A stretch of 8,589 nucleotides of DNA from Actinomycetales bacterium. Lineage in GTDB: Bacteria > Actinomycetota > Actinomycetes > Propionibacteriales > Nocardioidaceae. Both the position numbers and the translations under genes were made by a program. The notes under the pieces were generated by a model. The model did not search any database. It was given only the letters and a program-made list of their open reading frames with translations, and had not been told where the DNA came from. The DNA lies in assembly GCA_012513165.1 (NCBI GenBank), contig JAAZCT010000129.1, positions 1 to 8,589 of the forward strand, in the 5' to 3' direction. How positions within the stretch are numbered: position 1 is the first letter of the stretch; each line of letters opens with the position of its first letter. Shown here in pieces: positions 1 to 7,359 of this stretch.

Positions 1-443
1 GTGCCATCGCGCGCGTTCCCTCGCATCTTGCCCGCCACGACCTCACTCCGCGTGGCGCGATCTTGTCGTCCGTGGTGGTTTTGGGGATCATCACGGCACT
101 CGATCTGATCGACGGCACGATCGGTTTGCCGTTCACCGTCGGTTACCTGCTGATAGTCGCCACAGCGCCTCTCGCCGTTCAGGCGCGCGGGCTTTACACG
201 CTCGTGTTGATGCCGCCCGTGTTGCTGGTGGCTGCGCTCAGCGTGATCGCTTGGTTGGCGCCCGAAGCGCTCGTCGTCCCAGATTTGCCCGAATCTGCTG
301 GCGCCATGAAACATGCAGTGTCGGCCACCGCGCAACTCGGCGGAGTGCTGCTTCTAGGCCAAGGCCTCGCGATCACCGCGGTGTTGCTCCGGATCTGGAG
401 CGCGCAAAACCCTCGCGGCTGGCGTTTCTACAGCCAAGGCTGA
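1..443 (+). CDS. DUF6542-type small integral membrane protein, 5' end cut off by window
   Basis: The frame is open from base 3, so the beginning of the gene lies outside the window. The internal TTG at 63 is not a convincing start, because the residues just before it (LTPRGAIL, about positions 39-62) look like the beginning of the DUF6542 domain. Four hydrophobic segments follow: around SSVVVLGIITALDLI, FTVGYLLIVATAPLAV, LYTLVLMPPVLLVAALSVIAWL and GGVLLLGQGLAITAVLLRIW, so this is a small multi-pass membrane protein. Its function is unknown. Family assignment rests on the TPRGA start, the four-segment layout and its position converging on ispH, as in mycobacteria (Rv1111c next to ispH, from memory). 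The stop TGA at 441-443 leaves 4 nt before the end of ispH. I am sure it is a membrane protein gene and moderately sure of the family. Confidence 0.75.
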   Translation, partial: AIARVPSHLARHDLTPRGAILSSVVVLGIITALDLIDGTIGLPFTVGYLLIVATAPLAVQARGLYTLVLMPPVLLVAALSVIAWLAPEALVVPDLPESAGAMKHAVSATAQLGGVLLLGQGLAITAVLLRIWSAQNPRGWRFYSQG

Positions 444-447
444 AGCC

Positions 448-1440
448 TCAGAGTTTGCCGGCGGCCTTCAAATCGCGGCGCAGTTCTTGTGGCAGCGAGA
501 ATATCAACGACTCTTCCGCAGTACGCACCGCTTGGGTGTCGCCGATGCCGTGATCTTGGAGCATGTCGAGCACGTCTTGCACGAGGTTGTCTGGAACAGA
601 CGCACCCGATGTGACGCCCACCGTGGTGACGCCCTCGAGCCATTCGGGCTTCAGTTCGGTCACGTCGTCGATGCGGTACGAGGCCTTTGCGCCCGCTTCG
701 AGCGCCACCTCCACCAGACGCACCGAGTTGGACGAGTTCGCCGACCCCACCACGATCACCAGATCAGCGTTCTTGGCGATCTCTTTGACCGCGACCTGAC
801 GGTTTTGAGTGGCGTAACAAATGTCGGCGCTCGGAGGGTCTTCGATGTGGGGGAACTTCTCACGCAGGCGGCGCACCGTCTCCATGGTTTCGTCCACCGA
901 CAACGTGGTCTGAGACAGCCACGAAAGACGCGTGCCTTCAGGGAACTCTAGATCGTCGACGTCTTCGGGATGCTCCACCAGCGTGATGTGCCCCGGAGCC
1001 TCACCTGCGGTGCCTTCGACTTCCTCGTGACCCGCGTGCCCGATCAACAAGATCTGGTAATCATCAGCCGCAAAGCGACGTGCCTCGTGGTGCACTTTCG
1101 TCACGAGCGGGCAGGTGGCGTCGATCGTTTTCAGATCGCGTTCGGCCGCTTCGCTGTGAACCGCAGGCGAGACGCCGTGTGCCGAGAACACGACGGTGGA
1201 ACCGGCCGGAACCTCGTCGAGTTCTTCCACGAAGATCGCGCCGCGATCGGCCAGATCGTTCACGACGTGCTTGTGGTGCACGATCTCTTTGCGCACATAG
1301 ACCGGAGGGCCATACAGATCGAGCGCCTTCTCGACAGTGATCACCGCGCGGTCGACGCCAGCGCAATAGCCGCGAGGGGCTGCGAGCAAAACCTGGCCGT
1401 CGGAAACCGGCATGCCGAGATCAATAGTGCTAGAAGACAT
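448..1440 (-). CDS. ispH: 4-hydroxy-3-methylbut-2-enyl diphosphate reductase (IspH/LytB)
   Basis: This cytosolic [4Fe-4S] enzyme performs the last step of the MEP pathway, reducing HMBPP to IPP and DMAPP. The 330-residue length is usual. The three cluster cysteines are visible: Cys26 in PRGYCAGV, Cys110 in DATCPLV and Cys208 in [11 protein letters not shown]. The catalytic glutamate is Glu140 in GHEEVEGT (E. coli Glu126). The SQTTLS motif at 176-181 and the substrate-binding SANSSNS motif are also present. The ATG at 1440 is chosen because an in-frame TAG lies four codons upstream and no other start codon lies between; Met10 is the only close alternative. A TAGAGT hexamer stands exactly 6 nt before the ATG. 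A GGAGG also lies there, but only 1 nt from the ATG, too close for normal ribosome binding, so a leaderless mRNA is likely. The gene diverges from xseA. Confidence 0.97.
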   Translation of the reverse strand: MSSSTIDLGMPVSDGQVLLAAPRGYCAGVDRAVITVEKALDLYGPPVYVRKEIVHHKHVVNDLADRGAIFVEELDEVPAGSTVVFSAHGVSPAVHSEAAERDLKTIDATCPLVTKVHHEARRFAADDYQILLIGHAGHEEVEGTAGEAPGHITLVEHPEDVDDLEFPEGTRLSWLSQTTLSVDETMETVRRLREKFPHIEDPPSADICYATQNRQVAVKEIAKNADLVIVVGSANSSNSVRLVEVALEAGAKASYRIDDVTELKPEWLEGVTTVGVTSGASVPDNLVQDVLDMLQDHGIGDTQAVRTAEESLIFSLPQELRRDLKAAGKL

Positions 1441-1446
1441 GCCTCC

Positions 1447-1452
1447 ACTCTA
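1447..1452 (-). promoter_or_regulatory. Putative -10 element of leaderless ispH promoter
   Basis: On the minus strand the order is TAGAGT, GGAGGC, ATG. A -10 hexamer ending 6 nt before the start codon would place the transcription start at or next to the A of ATG. No good -35 is seen; TTCTTC about 18 nt upstream is weak. The same spacing recurs at four other genes in the window. Inferred from sequence only. Confidence 0.6.
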
Positions 1453-1543
1453 CCTGTGAACGCCAGCGGTGAAGAATCGCGAATCGGTGGCGCTCGGGCC
1501 GAGAGAATCTGTGCAGCTCGCCGAACTTGTCAGTCTCGCGCCC

Positions 1544-1549
1544 TAGAGT
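1544..1549 (+). promoter_or_regulatory. Putative -10 element of leaderless xseA promoter
   Basis: TAGAGT is followed by GAACTC and then the xseA ATG, giving a 6-nt gap. The hexamer is identical to the one proposed for ispH on the other strand. No Shine-Dalgarno sequence precedes the ATG. A TTGTCA at 1527-1532 resembles a -35 but is only 11 nt from the -10, so it is probably not the partner. Confidence 0.6.
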
Positions 1550-1555
1550 GAACTC

Positions 1556-2788
1556 ATGGCCCTAGAAACCAGCGAGCAGAGTCCTGCGCCCCTGCACACG
1601 ATCTCCGCGTTGCTCAGCGGCTATATCGGGGCCTTGGGTTCGGTGTGGATCGAAGCCGAAGTGGTGCAGCCGAAGCAAAGCGGCAGCATGTATTACTTCA
1701 CGCTGCGCGATCTCACGGAGAAGGCCAGCACTTCGGCGATCGCGTTTCGCGGAGTGTTCGAGTCCTCCCCCACCCCGATCACCGACGGCATGCGCGTGGT
1801 GGTGGAAGCGAAACCAGATTTTTATGTGCCGAACGGTCGCCTGTCGTTGAAGGTCACTCAGATCAAGCCCGCCGGCCAGGGCGCGCTGTTCGCCGAGTTG
1901 GAGACACGCAAACAACTGTTGGCCGCCGAAGGCCTGTTCGAGGCGCACCATAAGAAACCGATCCCCGTGTTACCGCGCGGGATTGGCCTGGTCACGGGTC
2001 GCGGCTCGGCCGCCGAACGAGACGTCATCGAGAACATCACCAACCGCTGGGCCGCAGCCCCCCTCACCGTCACGCACGCCGTGATGCAGGGCCCGAAGTC
2101 GGCCGGAGAAGTGATTTCCGTGGTGCAGCGGTTCGATGCGGACCCTACGATCGACGTGATCATCGTTGCGCGTGGCGGTGGCTCGCTGGAAGATTTGTTA
2201 CCGTTCAGCGACGAAGGCCTGGTGCGGGCCGTGTTCGCGTGTCAGACGCCCGTGATCAGTGCGATCGGGCACGAACCGGATGTGCCGATCCTCGACTTTG
2301 TGGCCGATCTGCGCGCGTCGACGCCCACCGATGCAGCGAAACGAGTGGTGCCAGATGAAGCTGCCGAACGCGAGGGCATCGCCCAAGCGATCGGCCGGGC
2401 GCGCAGCGCGCTGCAGGCGCGGGTCGCGAACGAGGCCCACGTGATCGGACAGTTGCGCAGTCGGCCCGTGTTCACGCAACCGACCACGATCATCGATATC
2501 CGCCAGCAAGACGTCGACGCGATCATTGGACGCAGCCGCACCGCGTTTGGTCACCGGCTGCAGCGCGCCACCGATGAGGTGTCGCACCAGTTGGCGCGGA
2601 TTCGTTCGCTTTCGCCGTTGGCTACCCTCGAACGCGGTTATGCGATCGTTCAGGGGCCGAACGGCTCGCACGTCACTGACCCGAACGCACTCGACACCGG
2701 AGACGACATTTCGGTTCGCGTCGCGGCCGGACGCATCGGCGCCACCGTCACCACACTCAGCCCCACAACCGAAGAGGAAACCGCATGA
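1556..2788 (+). CDS. xseA: Exodeoxyribonuclease VII large subunit
   Basis: This is the catalytic subunit of exonuclease VII, which with several XseB copies degrades single-stranded DNA into oligonucleotides during repair and recombination in the cytoplasm. Residues 12-105 form the N-terminal OB-fold DNA-binding domain (GSVWIEAEV, YYFTLRD, GRLSLKV). The catalytic domain follows with GLVTGRGSAAERDV (Asp156), VARGGGSLEDLLPFSDE (Arg206) and SAIGHEPDVPILDFVADLRASTPTDAA (His239, Asp242), matching the conserved Asp/Arg/His/Asp set of E. coli XseA. A helical region at about 270-350 and the C-terminal SPLATLERGYAIV segment complete it. The 410-residue length is in the usual range for actinobacteria. 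The ATG is chosen for family alignment and because the leaderless-type -10 sits 6 nt before it. Its TGA overlaps the xseB ATG by 4 nt, which suggests translational coupling. Confidence 0.97.
   Translation: MALETSEQSPAPLHTISALLSGYIGALGSVWIEAEVVQPKQSGSMYYFTLRDLTEKASTSAIAFRGVFESSPTPITDGMRVVVEAKPDFYVPNGRLSLKVTQIKPAGQGALFAELETRKQLLAAEGLFEAHHKKPIPVLPRGIGLVTGRGSAAERDVIENITNRWAAAPLTVTHAVMQGPKSAGEVISVVQRFDADPTIDVIIVARGGGSLEDLLPFSDEGLVRAVFACQTPVISAIGHEPDVPILDFVADLRASTPTDAAKRVVPDEAAEREGIAQAIGRARSALQARVANEAHVIGQLRSRPVFTQPTTIIDIRQQDVDAIIGRSRTAFGHRLQRATDEVSHQLARIRSLSPLATLERGYAIVQGPNGSHVTDPNALDTGDDISVRVAAGRIGATVTTLSPTTEEETA
2773..2778 (+). promoter_or_regulatory. Ribosome binding site of xseB inside xseA
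   Basis: AGAGGA lies 6 nt before the xseB ATG, within the last codons of xseA. It supports the start at 2785 and shows that this operon-internal gene uses a Shine-Dalgarno sequence, unlike the first gene of the operon. Confidence 0.65.
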
Positions 2789-3033
2789 GCACCGCTTCTG
2801 AAAACGCCGCAACCCCCGACATCAGCTATGAGGCTGCCCGCGAAGAACTCATCACGATCGTGCAGCAGCTCGAGACCGGCGGCGGTTCGCTCGAAGAGTC
2901 GCTCACTCTGTGGGAGCGCGGTGAAGCGTTGGCTGCGATCTGCCAGCAGTGGCTCGATGGCGCGCGTGAACGGCTCGCTGCCGCGAGCGGGAATCAGTCG
3001 AGCGTCGAGAACGGCACGAACGACGCGACGTAG
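2785..3033 (+). CDS. xseB: Exodeoxyribonuclease VII small subunit
   Basis: XseB is the small helical subunit that binds the long helix of XseA and is needed for exonuclease VII activity. The family core is visible at about residues 10-64: SYEAAREELITIVQQLETG, then SLEESLTLWERGEALAAICQQWL and ARERLAAA. The length of 82 residues is typical. The last 15 or so residues (SGNQSSVENGTNDAT) are polar and unlikely to be conserved. The gene starts in an ATGA overlap with xseA and has its own Shine-Dalgarno sequence. Its final 40 nt overlap the apparent lost 3' end of the opposing DUF4245 gene. Confidence 0.95.
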   Translation: MSTASENAATPDISYEAAREELITIVQQLETGGGSLEESLTLWERGEALAAICQQWLDGARERLAAASGNQSSVENGTNDAT

Positions 3034-3071
3034 TCGTCAATCGTCTGTTTCGGTGCGCTGCCGATCACGAG
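2994..3071 (-). other. Apparent continuation of the DUF4245 frame beyond an in-frame TAG
   Basis: Directly after the TAG that ends the DUF4245 gene, the same minus-strand frame stays open for 25 codons and closes with TGA at 2994-2996. Its product begins LVIGSAPKQTIDDYVASF. That resembles, from memory, the end of DUF4245 proteins, where a short beta strand with a small-residue V-x-G-x-A type motif is followed by a final amphipathic helix. The preceding residues (GHTAYLREADGFV) lead naturally into it. The stretch overlaps the last 40 nt of xseB tail to tail. It could be the remnant of a longer gene broken by one base change, a sequencing error, or a readthrough extension. It could also be a chance open frame, given the base bias. 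Confidence 0.5.
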
Positions 3072-3527
3072 CTACACGAACCCGTCGGCTTCGCGCAGAT
3101 AAGCCGTGTGGCCCGAGCCGTCCTCGCCGACGCTCCAGGTTTCACCCGCGAGTTTGGCGGTCTTGCCGCTCTTGAGTTCGACACCGGACGTGGTCAAGAT
3201 TTCACGTACGGAGGCGCGCGACTGTTCGGTGGACACGAAGTCTTGGTCGGCGGTGGTCACCACGAGTCGCCAGCGGTTCGCGTCGAACCTGGCCACCGTC
3301 GAACGCCAGCCGTCGTCGAGGCTCGGTGGTACGAGCGGATCGAAATCGGCCATAGGTTCTACGCCCGACGCAGCGAGCAGGTAGTCGACCCCGGAGGTGG
3401 GGTGCTCTGGCTCGCTCGTGAAGAAGAACTTTCCGATCAGGAAAATCCCCAGAACCGCAACACCCAACACCACGGTGGTGCGAATAATGTCACCCATCGA
3501 CGGGTTCCCCCGCGAATTCGAACTCAT
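3072..3527 (-). CDS. DUF4245 family membrane-anchored protein, apparently C-terminally truncated
   Basis: This 151-residue protein has a short N-terminal cytoplasmic part, one membrane segment at about residues 17-36 (TTVVLGVAVLGIFLIGKFFF), and a soluble domain probably outside the membrane. The DUF4245 features are DYLLAAS near residue 48, DGWRSTVARFD, WRLVVTT, FVSTEQS, and GETWSVGED. Its function is unknown. The gene lies between xseB and glpX as in mycobacteria (Rv1100 next to glpX, from memory). The protein stops at ADGFV, where relatives appear to go on for a further strand and helix, and the same frame continues after the TAG, so truncation is likely. The start at 3527 has GAGG about 11 nt upstream. 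Met11 (3497) is an alternative, with GGGGA 8 nt upstream and closer to the usual family start. Confidence 0.85.
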   Translation of the reverse strand: MSSNSRGNPSMGDIIRTTVVLGVAVLGIFLIGKFFFTSEPEHPTSGVDYLLAASGVEPMADFDPLVPPSLDDGWRSTVARFDANRWRLVVTTADQDFVSTEQSRASVREILTTSGVELKSGKTAKLAGETWSVGEDGSGHTAYLREADGFV

Positions 3528-3545
3528 ACGATTGTGATCCTCACT

Positions 3546-3565
3546 GGTAACAAGATGGCGTTACC
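3546..3565. promoter_or_regulatory. Perfect inverted repeat GGTAAC-N8-GTTACC, possible operator
   Basis: Two 6-bp arms are exact reverse complements, separated by 8 nt, in the 75-nt gap between the divergent DUF4245 and glpX genes. Taking the proposed glpX transcription start at 3603, the repeat covers about -57 to -38, just upstream of where a -35 would lie. On the other strand it would fall around the transcription start if the tentative DUF4245 -10 is correct. A dimeric regulator site or a small hairpin in the DUF4245 leader are both possible. No known regulator is recognised. Confidence 0.4.
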
Positions 3566-3570
3566 CGCCA

Positions 3571-3576
3571 AGACTA
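3571..3576 (-). promoter_or_regulatory. Tentative -10 element for the DUF4245 gene
   Basis: The minus strand reads TAGTCT here, the same hexamer proposed as -10 for the class I fumarase. It lies 43 nt before the ATG, which would give a leader of about 36 nt containing the GAGG sequence. The evidence is weak, because the hexamer is short and no -35 is visible. Confidence 0.25.
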
Positions 3577-3590
3577 AACACTCGTCTCGA

Positions 3591-3596
3591 TAGAAT
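3591..3596 (+). promoter_or_regulatory. Putative -10 element of leaderless glpX promoter
   Basis: TAGAAT, close to the TATAAT consensus, is followed by ACGCAG and the glpX GTG, again a 6-nt gap. There is no Shine-Dalgarno sequence before the GTG, so a leaderless transcript starting at or beside the GTG fits best. Confidence 0.65.
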
Positions 3597-3602
3597 ACGC
3601 AG

Positions 3603-4601
3603 GTGGACACATTTAAGCCTGCTGCTGAGGCACCAGATCGCAACCTCGCCCTCGAACTCGTCCGAGTGACCGAAGCCGGAGCCATTGCGGCGTCCCGCTG
3701 GGTCGGACGCGGAGACAAGAACGGCGCAGACGGCGTAGCCGTGGACGGCATGCGCAAGATGATCAACACCGTCACCATGAATGGCGTGGTCGTCATCGGC
3801 GAAGGTGAAAAAGACGAAGCCCCGATGCTGTACAACGGCGAACAGGTCGGCGACGGCACCGGCCCCGAATGCGATGTGGCAGTTGATCCGATCGACGGAA
3901 CCACCCTCACGGCGAAGGGCCTGCCCAACGCGATCTCGGTGATGGCCGTTGCGCCCCGCGGTTCGATGTACGACCCGTCGGCCGTGTTCTATATGGACAA
4001 ACTCATCGCTGGACCGGAAGCCGCAGACAAGGTAGACATCCGGTTGCCGATCGCGGAAAACATCGACATCATTGCTCGCGCGAAAGGCATCGCTTCGGCA
4101 GACGTCACCGTGTGCGTGCTGGATCGTCCGCGTCACGATCAGCTGATCGAAGACATTCGTTCCGCCGGCGCACGCATCCAGTTGATCACCGACGGCGATA
4201 TCGCTGGCGGCATCGTGGCGGCTCGCCCGGGCTCGGGCATCGACCTGCTGGTAGGCCGGGGCGGCACGCCTGAAGGCATCATCACTGCTGTGGCCATGAA
4301 GTGTTTGGGTGGCGTGATCCAAGGCAAGCTCGCTCCCGTCGACGACGCGGAGCGTCAGCGCGCGATCGACGCGGGCCTCGACCTCGACCAGATCCTCACC
4401 ACCGACGATCTCGTCACGTCCGACGACTGCTTCTTCGTTGCCACCGGCATCACTGACGGCAACCTTGTTCAAGGCGTGCGCCACAACGCGGGCCGCGCCA
4501 CCACCGAATCTGTCGTGATGCGTTCGCGCTCGGGCACGATTCGCACGATCCGCAGCGAACACCGCACCGAGAAACTGCGGGCCTTCTCCGGGCTCAGCTA
4601 G
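3603..4601 (+). CDS. glpX: Fructose-1,6-bisphosphatase class II
   Basis: This enzyme hydrolyses fructose-1,6-bisphosphate to fructose-6-phosphate, the committed step of gluconeogenesis, in the cytoplasm with divalent metal. At 332 residues it matches GlpX proteins. Metal and substrate motifs are in order: [11 protein letters not shown] (Asp38), [18 protein letters not shown] (Glu67), AVDPIDGTT (Asp95, Asp98) and GRGGTPEGI (Glu224). The C-terminal [12 protein letters not shown] segment, with the preceding [10 protein letters not shown], is also typical. The DPIDGT form, with Asp where E. coli has Glu (DPIEGT), looks normal for the fold. The GTG start is supported by the -10 hexamer 6 nt upstream and by family length. 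The gene is adjacent to DUF4245 and upstream of fumarase genes, as in other actinobacteria. The alpha/beta hydrolase gene follows after 8 nt. Confidence 0.97.
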   Translation: MDTFKPAAEAPDRNLALELVRVTEAGAIAASRWVGRGDKNGADGVAVDGMRKMINTVTMNGVVVIGEGEKDEAPMLYNGEQVGDGTGPECDVAVDPIDGTTLTAKGLPNAISVMAVAPRGSMYDPSAVFYMDKLIAGPEAADKVDIRLPIAENIDIIARAKGIASADVTVCVLDRPRHDQLIEDIRSAGARIQLITDGDIAGGIVAARPGSGIDLLVGRGGTPEGIITAVAMKCLGGVIQGKLAPVDDAERQRAIDAGLDLDQILTTDDLVTSDDCFFVATGITDGNLVQGVRHNAGRATTESVVMRSRSGTIRTIRSEHRTEKLRAFSGLS

Positions 4602-4604
4602 GAG
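4600..4604 (+). promoter_or_regulatory. Ribosome binding site of the hydrolase, overlapping the glpX stop codon
   Basis: AGGAG shares its first two bases with the glpX TAG and lies 5 nt before the hydrolase ATG. This is the clearest Shine-Dalgarno sequence in the window. It fixes the hydrolase start and suggests translation coupled to termination on glpX. Confidence 0.8.
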
Positions 4605-4609
4605 CAACC

Positions 4610-5536
4610 ATGCACGTTTCGGAACCCACCACACCCCAGATAGCAGTCTCGGAAGAGCTGTTCGCGCATCTGCCGAGCGGCCTCGACCTCTGCTACCAAA
4701 CCTTCGGAGACTCGGCCAACCCGCCGATCGTGCTGGTGATGGGGTTGGGCGGACCGATGGGCTGGGGGTCCGAGAAGTTCTGCACCGATCTGGCTGCGCG
4801 CGGGTTCTTCGTGACCCGGTTCGACAACCGCGACACCGGCCGATCCACCAAGCTGCGGCACCACCGGGTCACCCGAAGCGACATGTACAAGGCGACCGCG
4901 AAACGCGGCACCCCGCCCTACACGCTGCAAGATATGGCCGACGATGTCGTGGGTCTGCTCGATCACCTCGGCCTCGACACCGCCCACATCGTGGGGATCT
5001 CGATGGGCGGAATGATCGCCCAGACGATGGCGATCTCGCGCCCCGAGCGCGTCGCTTCGATGACGTCTATCTCGTCCACCACCGGCAAAGTTCGGGTCGG
5101 CTGGCCGAAGCCTGGCGTGGTCAAGGCGATGCTGGCCAGGTCCGGGACCACGCGCGCCGACTATGTGGAACTCGCGTTGAACCTCGAGCGGTTGATCGGT
5201 TCACCCGCGTTCCCCGGCGATGTGAACGTGTCGCGGCGGCGTGCGATGGAAACCTATGATCGAGGCCGGATCGCCAGCGGCGTGATGCGCCACCTGTTGG
5301 CAGTGCTGAGTCAAGAAGACCGCACCGAAGCGCTGCACGCGGTGGTCGCACCGACGGCCGTAATTCACGGCTCGGTCGATCCGCTCGTTCACAAATCGGG
5401 CGGCAGAGCCACGGCTGAAGCGATCCCCGACTCCACGTATTTGCAGATCGCCGGGATGGGTCACGATCTGCCGGTGCAGTTGGATCGGATCCTGATCGAC
5501 ACGATCGTCAACAACACGCTGCGCGCCGCGGACTGA
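4610..5536 (+). CDS. Alpha/beta hydrolase fold protein, substrate unknown
   Basis: The 308-residue protein has a complete alpha/beta hydrolase core. Visible elements are the strand and oxyanion region PPIVLVMGLGGPMGWGS (about 38-54), FDNRDTGRS at 71-79, and the nucleophile elbow GISMGG with Ser131. The acid is probably Asp257 in HGSVDPLV, and the histidine is His285 in GMGHDLP. A helical cap lies at about 160-235. No signal peptide or membrane segment is seen, so it is probably cytoplasmic. It resembles the group annotated as esterases or RdmC/LipG-like hydrolases (family memory), which do not share one substrate; carboxylesterase, lactonase or epoxide-hydrolase-like activity cannot be told apart here. 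It follows glpX by 8 nt and has a strong Shine-Dalgarno sequence, so it is probably cotranscribed with glpX, though a metabolic link is not evident. Confidence 0.9.
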   Translation: MHVSEPTTPQIAVSEELFAHLPSGLDLCYQTFGDSANPPIVLVMGLGGPMGWGSEKFCTDLAARGFFVTRFDNRDTGRSTKLRHHRVTRSDMYKATAKRGTPPYTLQDMADDVVGLLDHLGLDTAHIVGISMGGMIAQTMAISRPERVASMTSISSTTGKVRVGWPKPGVVKAMLARSGTTRADYVELALNLERLIGSPAFPGDVNVSRRRAMETYDRGRIASGVMRHLLAVLSQEDRTEALHAVVAPTAVIHGSVDPLVHKSGGRATAEAIPDSTYLQIAGMGHDLPVQLDRILIDTIVNNTLRAAD

Positions 5537-5623
5537 TTCGCCGCGCGGGCCAGTTCACGAGCCAGCACCCTGACCTCACACGCAGACCCCACAAGTAAGC
5601 CGGTCCTCAGCGCCGACCTAGAC

Positions 5624-5634
5624 CTCGATTCGAG
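5624..5634. promoter_or_regulatory. Short palindrome CTCGATTCGAG abutting the fumarase -10
   Basis: CTCGA and TCGAG are exact reverse complements around a single T. The palindrome ends at the base before the proposed TAGTCT -10, so a bound protein would cover the promoter spacer. It is short and TCGA is common in this DNA, so it may be chance. Confidence 0.25.
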
Positions 5635-5640
5635 TAGTCT
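5635..5640 (+). promoter_or_regulatory. Putative -10 element of leaderless class I fumarase promoter
   Basis: TAGTCT is followed by CGAACG and then the GTG start, a 6-nt gap as at the other operon-leading genes. There is no Shine-Dalgarno sequence. No clear -35 is seen. Confidence 0.55.
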
Positions 5641-5646
5641 CGAACG

Positions 5647-7332
<1,686 letters not shown>

Positions 7333-7347
7333 TTCACCGCTCGGGAG

Positions 7348-7353
7348 TATCGT
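7348..7353 (+). promoter_or_regulatory. Putative -10 element of leaderless fumC promoter
   Basis: TATCGT is followed by GCAGAT and the ATG at 7360, again exactly 6 nt. It lies within the 27-nt gap after the class I gene, so fumC may be transcribed separately from its neighbour. A GGGAG at 7343-7347 is 12 nt from the ATG, too far for an ideal ribosome binding site but not excluded if the two genes are cotranscribed. Confidence 0.5.
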
Positions 7354-7359
7354 GCAGAT

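Larger units (their letters stand above)
5537..5646. other. Intergenic region between hydrolase and class I fumarase
   Basis: This 110-nt gap is one of the two largest in the window. I see no convincing terminator: the GC-rich bases at the hydrolase end could pair weakly, but no run of T follows. The fumarase promoter lies at its right end. Confidence 0.5.

Noticed and set aside
63..443. Starting the first gene at the TTG codon at 63
   Set aside because: The frame is open to the window edge, and the preceding residues LTPRGAIL belong to the domain, so the gene begins before the window.
1527..1549. TTGTCA and TAGAGT as a -35/-10 pair for xseA
   Set aside because: The spacer is only 11 nt, well short of the usual 16-18 nt, so the TTGTCA was not called as a -35.
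970..1551. 193-codon open frame antisense to ispH reaching toward xseA
   Set aside because: It covers the ispH coding region and the ispH-xseA promoter region, and has no domain signature.
2994..3074. Genome-wide reassignment of TAG as a sense codon to explain the DUF4245 stop
   Set aside because: xseB, glpX and the class I fumarase all end naturally with TAG at the family-expected length, so TAG works as a stop in this genome.
3561..4634. 357-codon open frame antisense to glpX
   Set aside because: It is the reverse shadow of a well-supported gene. Its translation is rich in Arg, His, Asp and Val with no recognisable domain, as expected for the opposite strand of GC-rich coding DNA.
5517..5552. 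Possible terminator hairpin at the end of the hydrolase gene
   Set aside because: Only about 5 bp of GC pairing can be formed without mismatches, most of it lies within the coding sequence, and no T-run follows.
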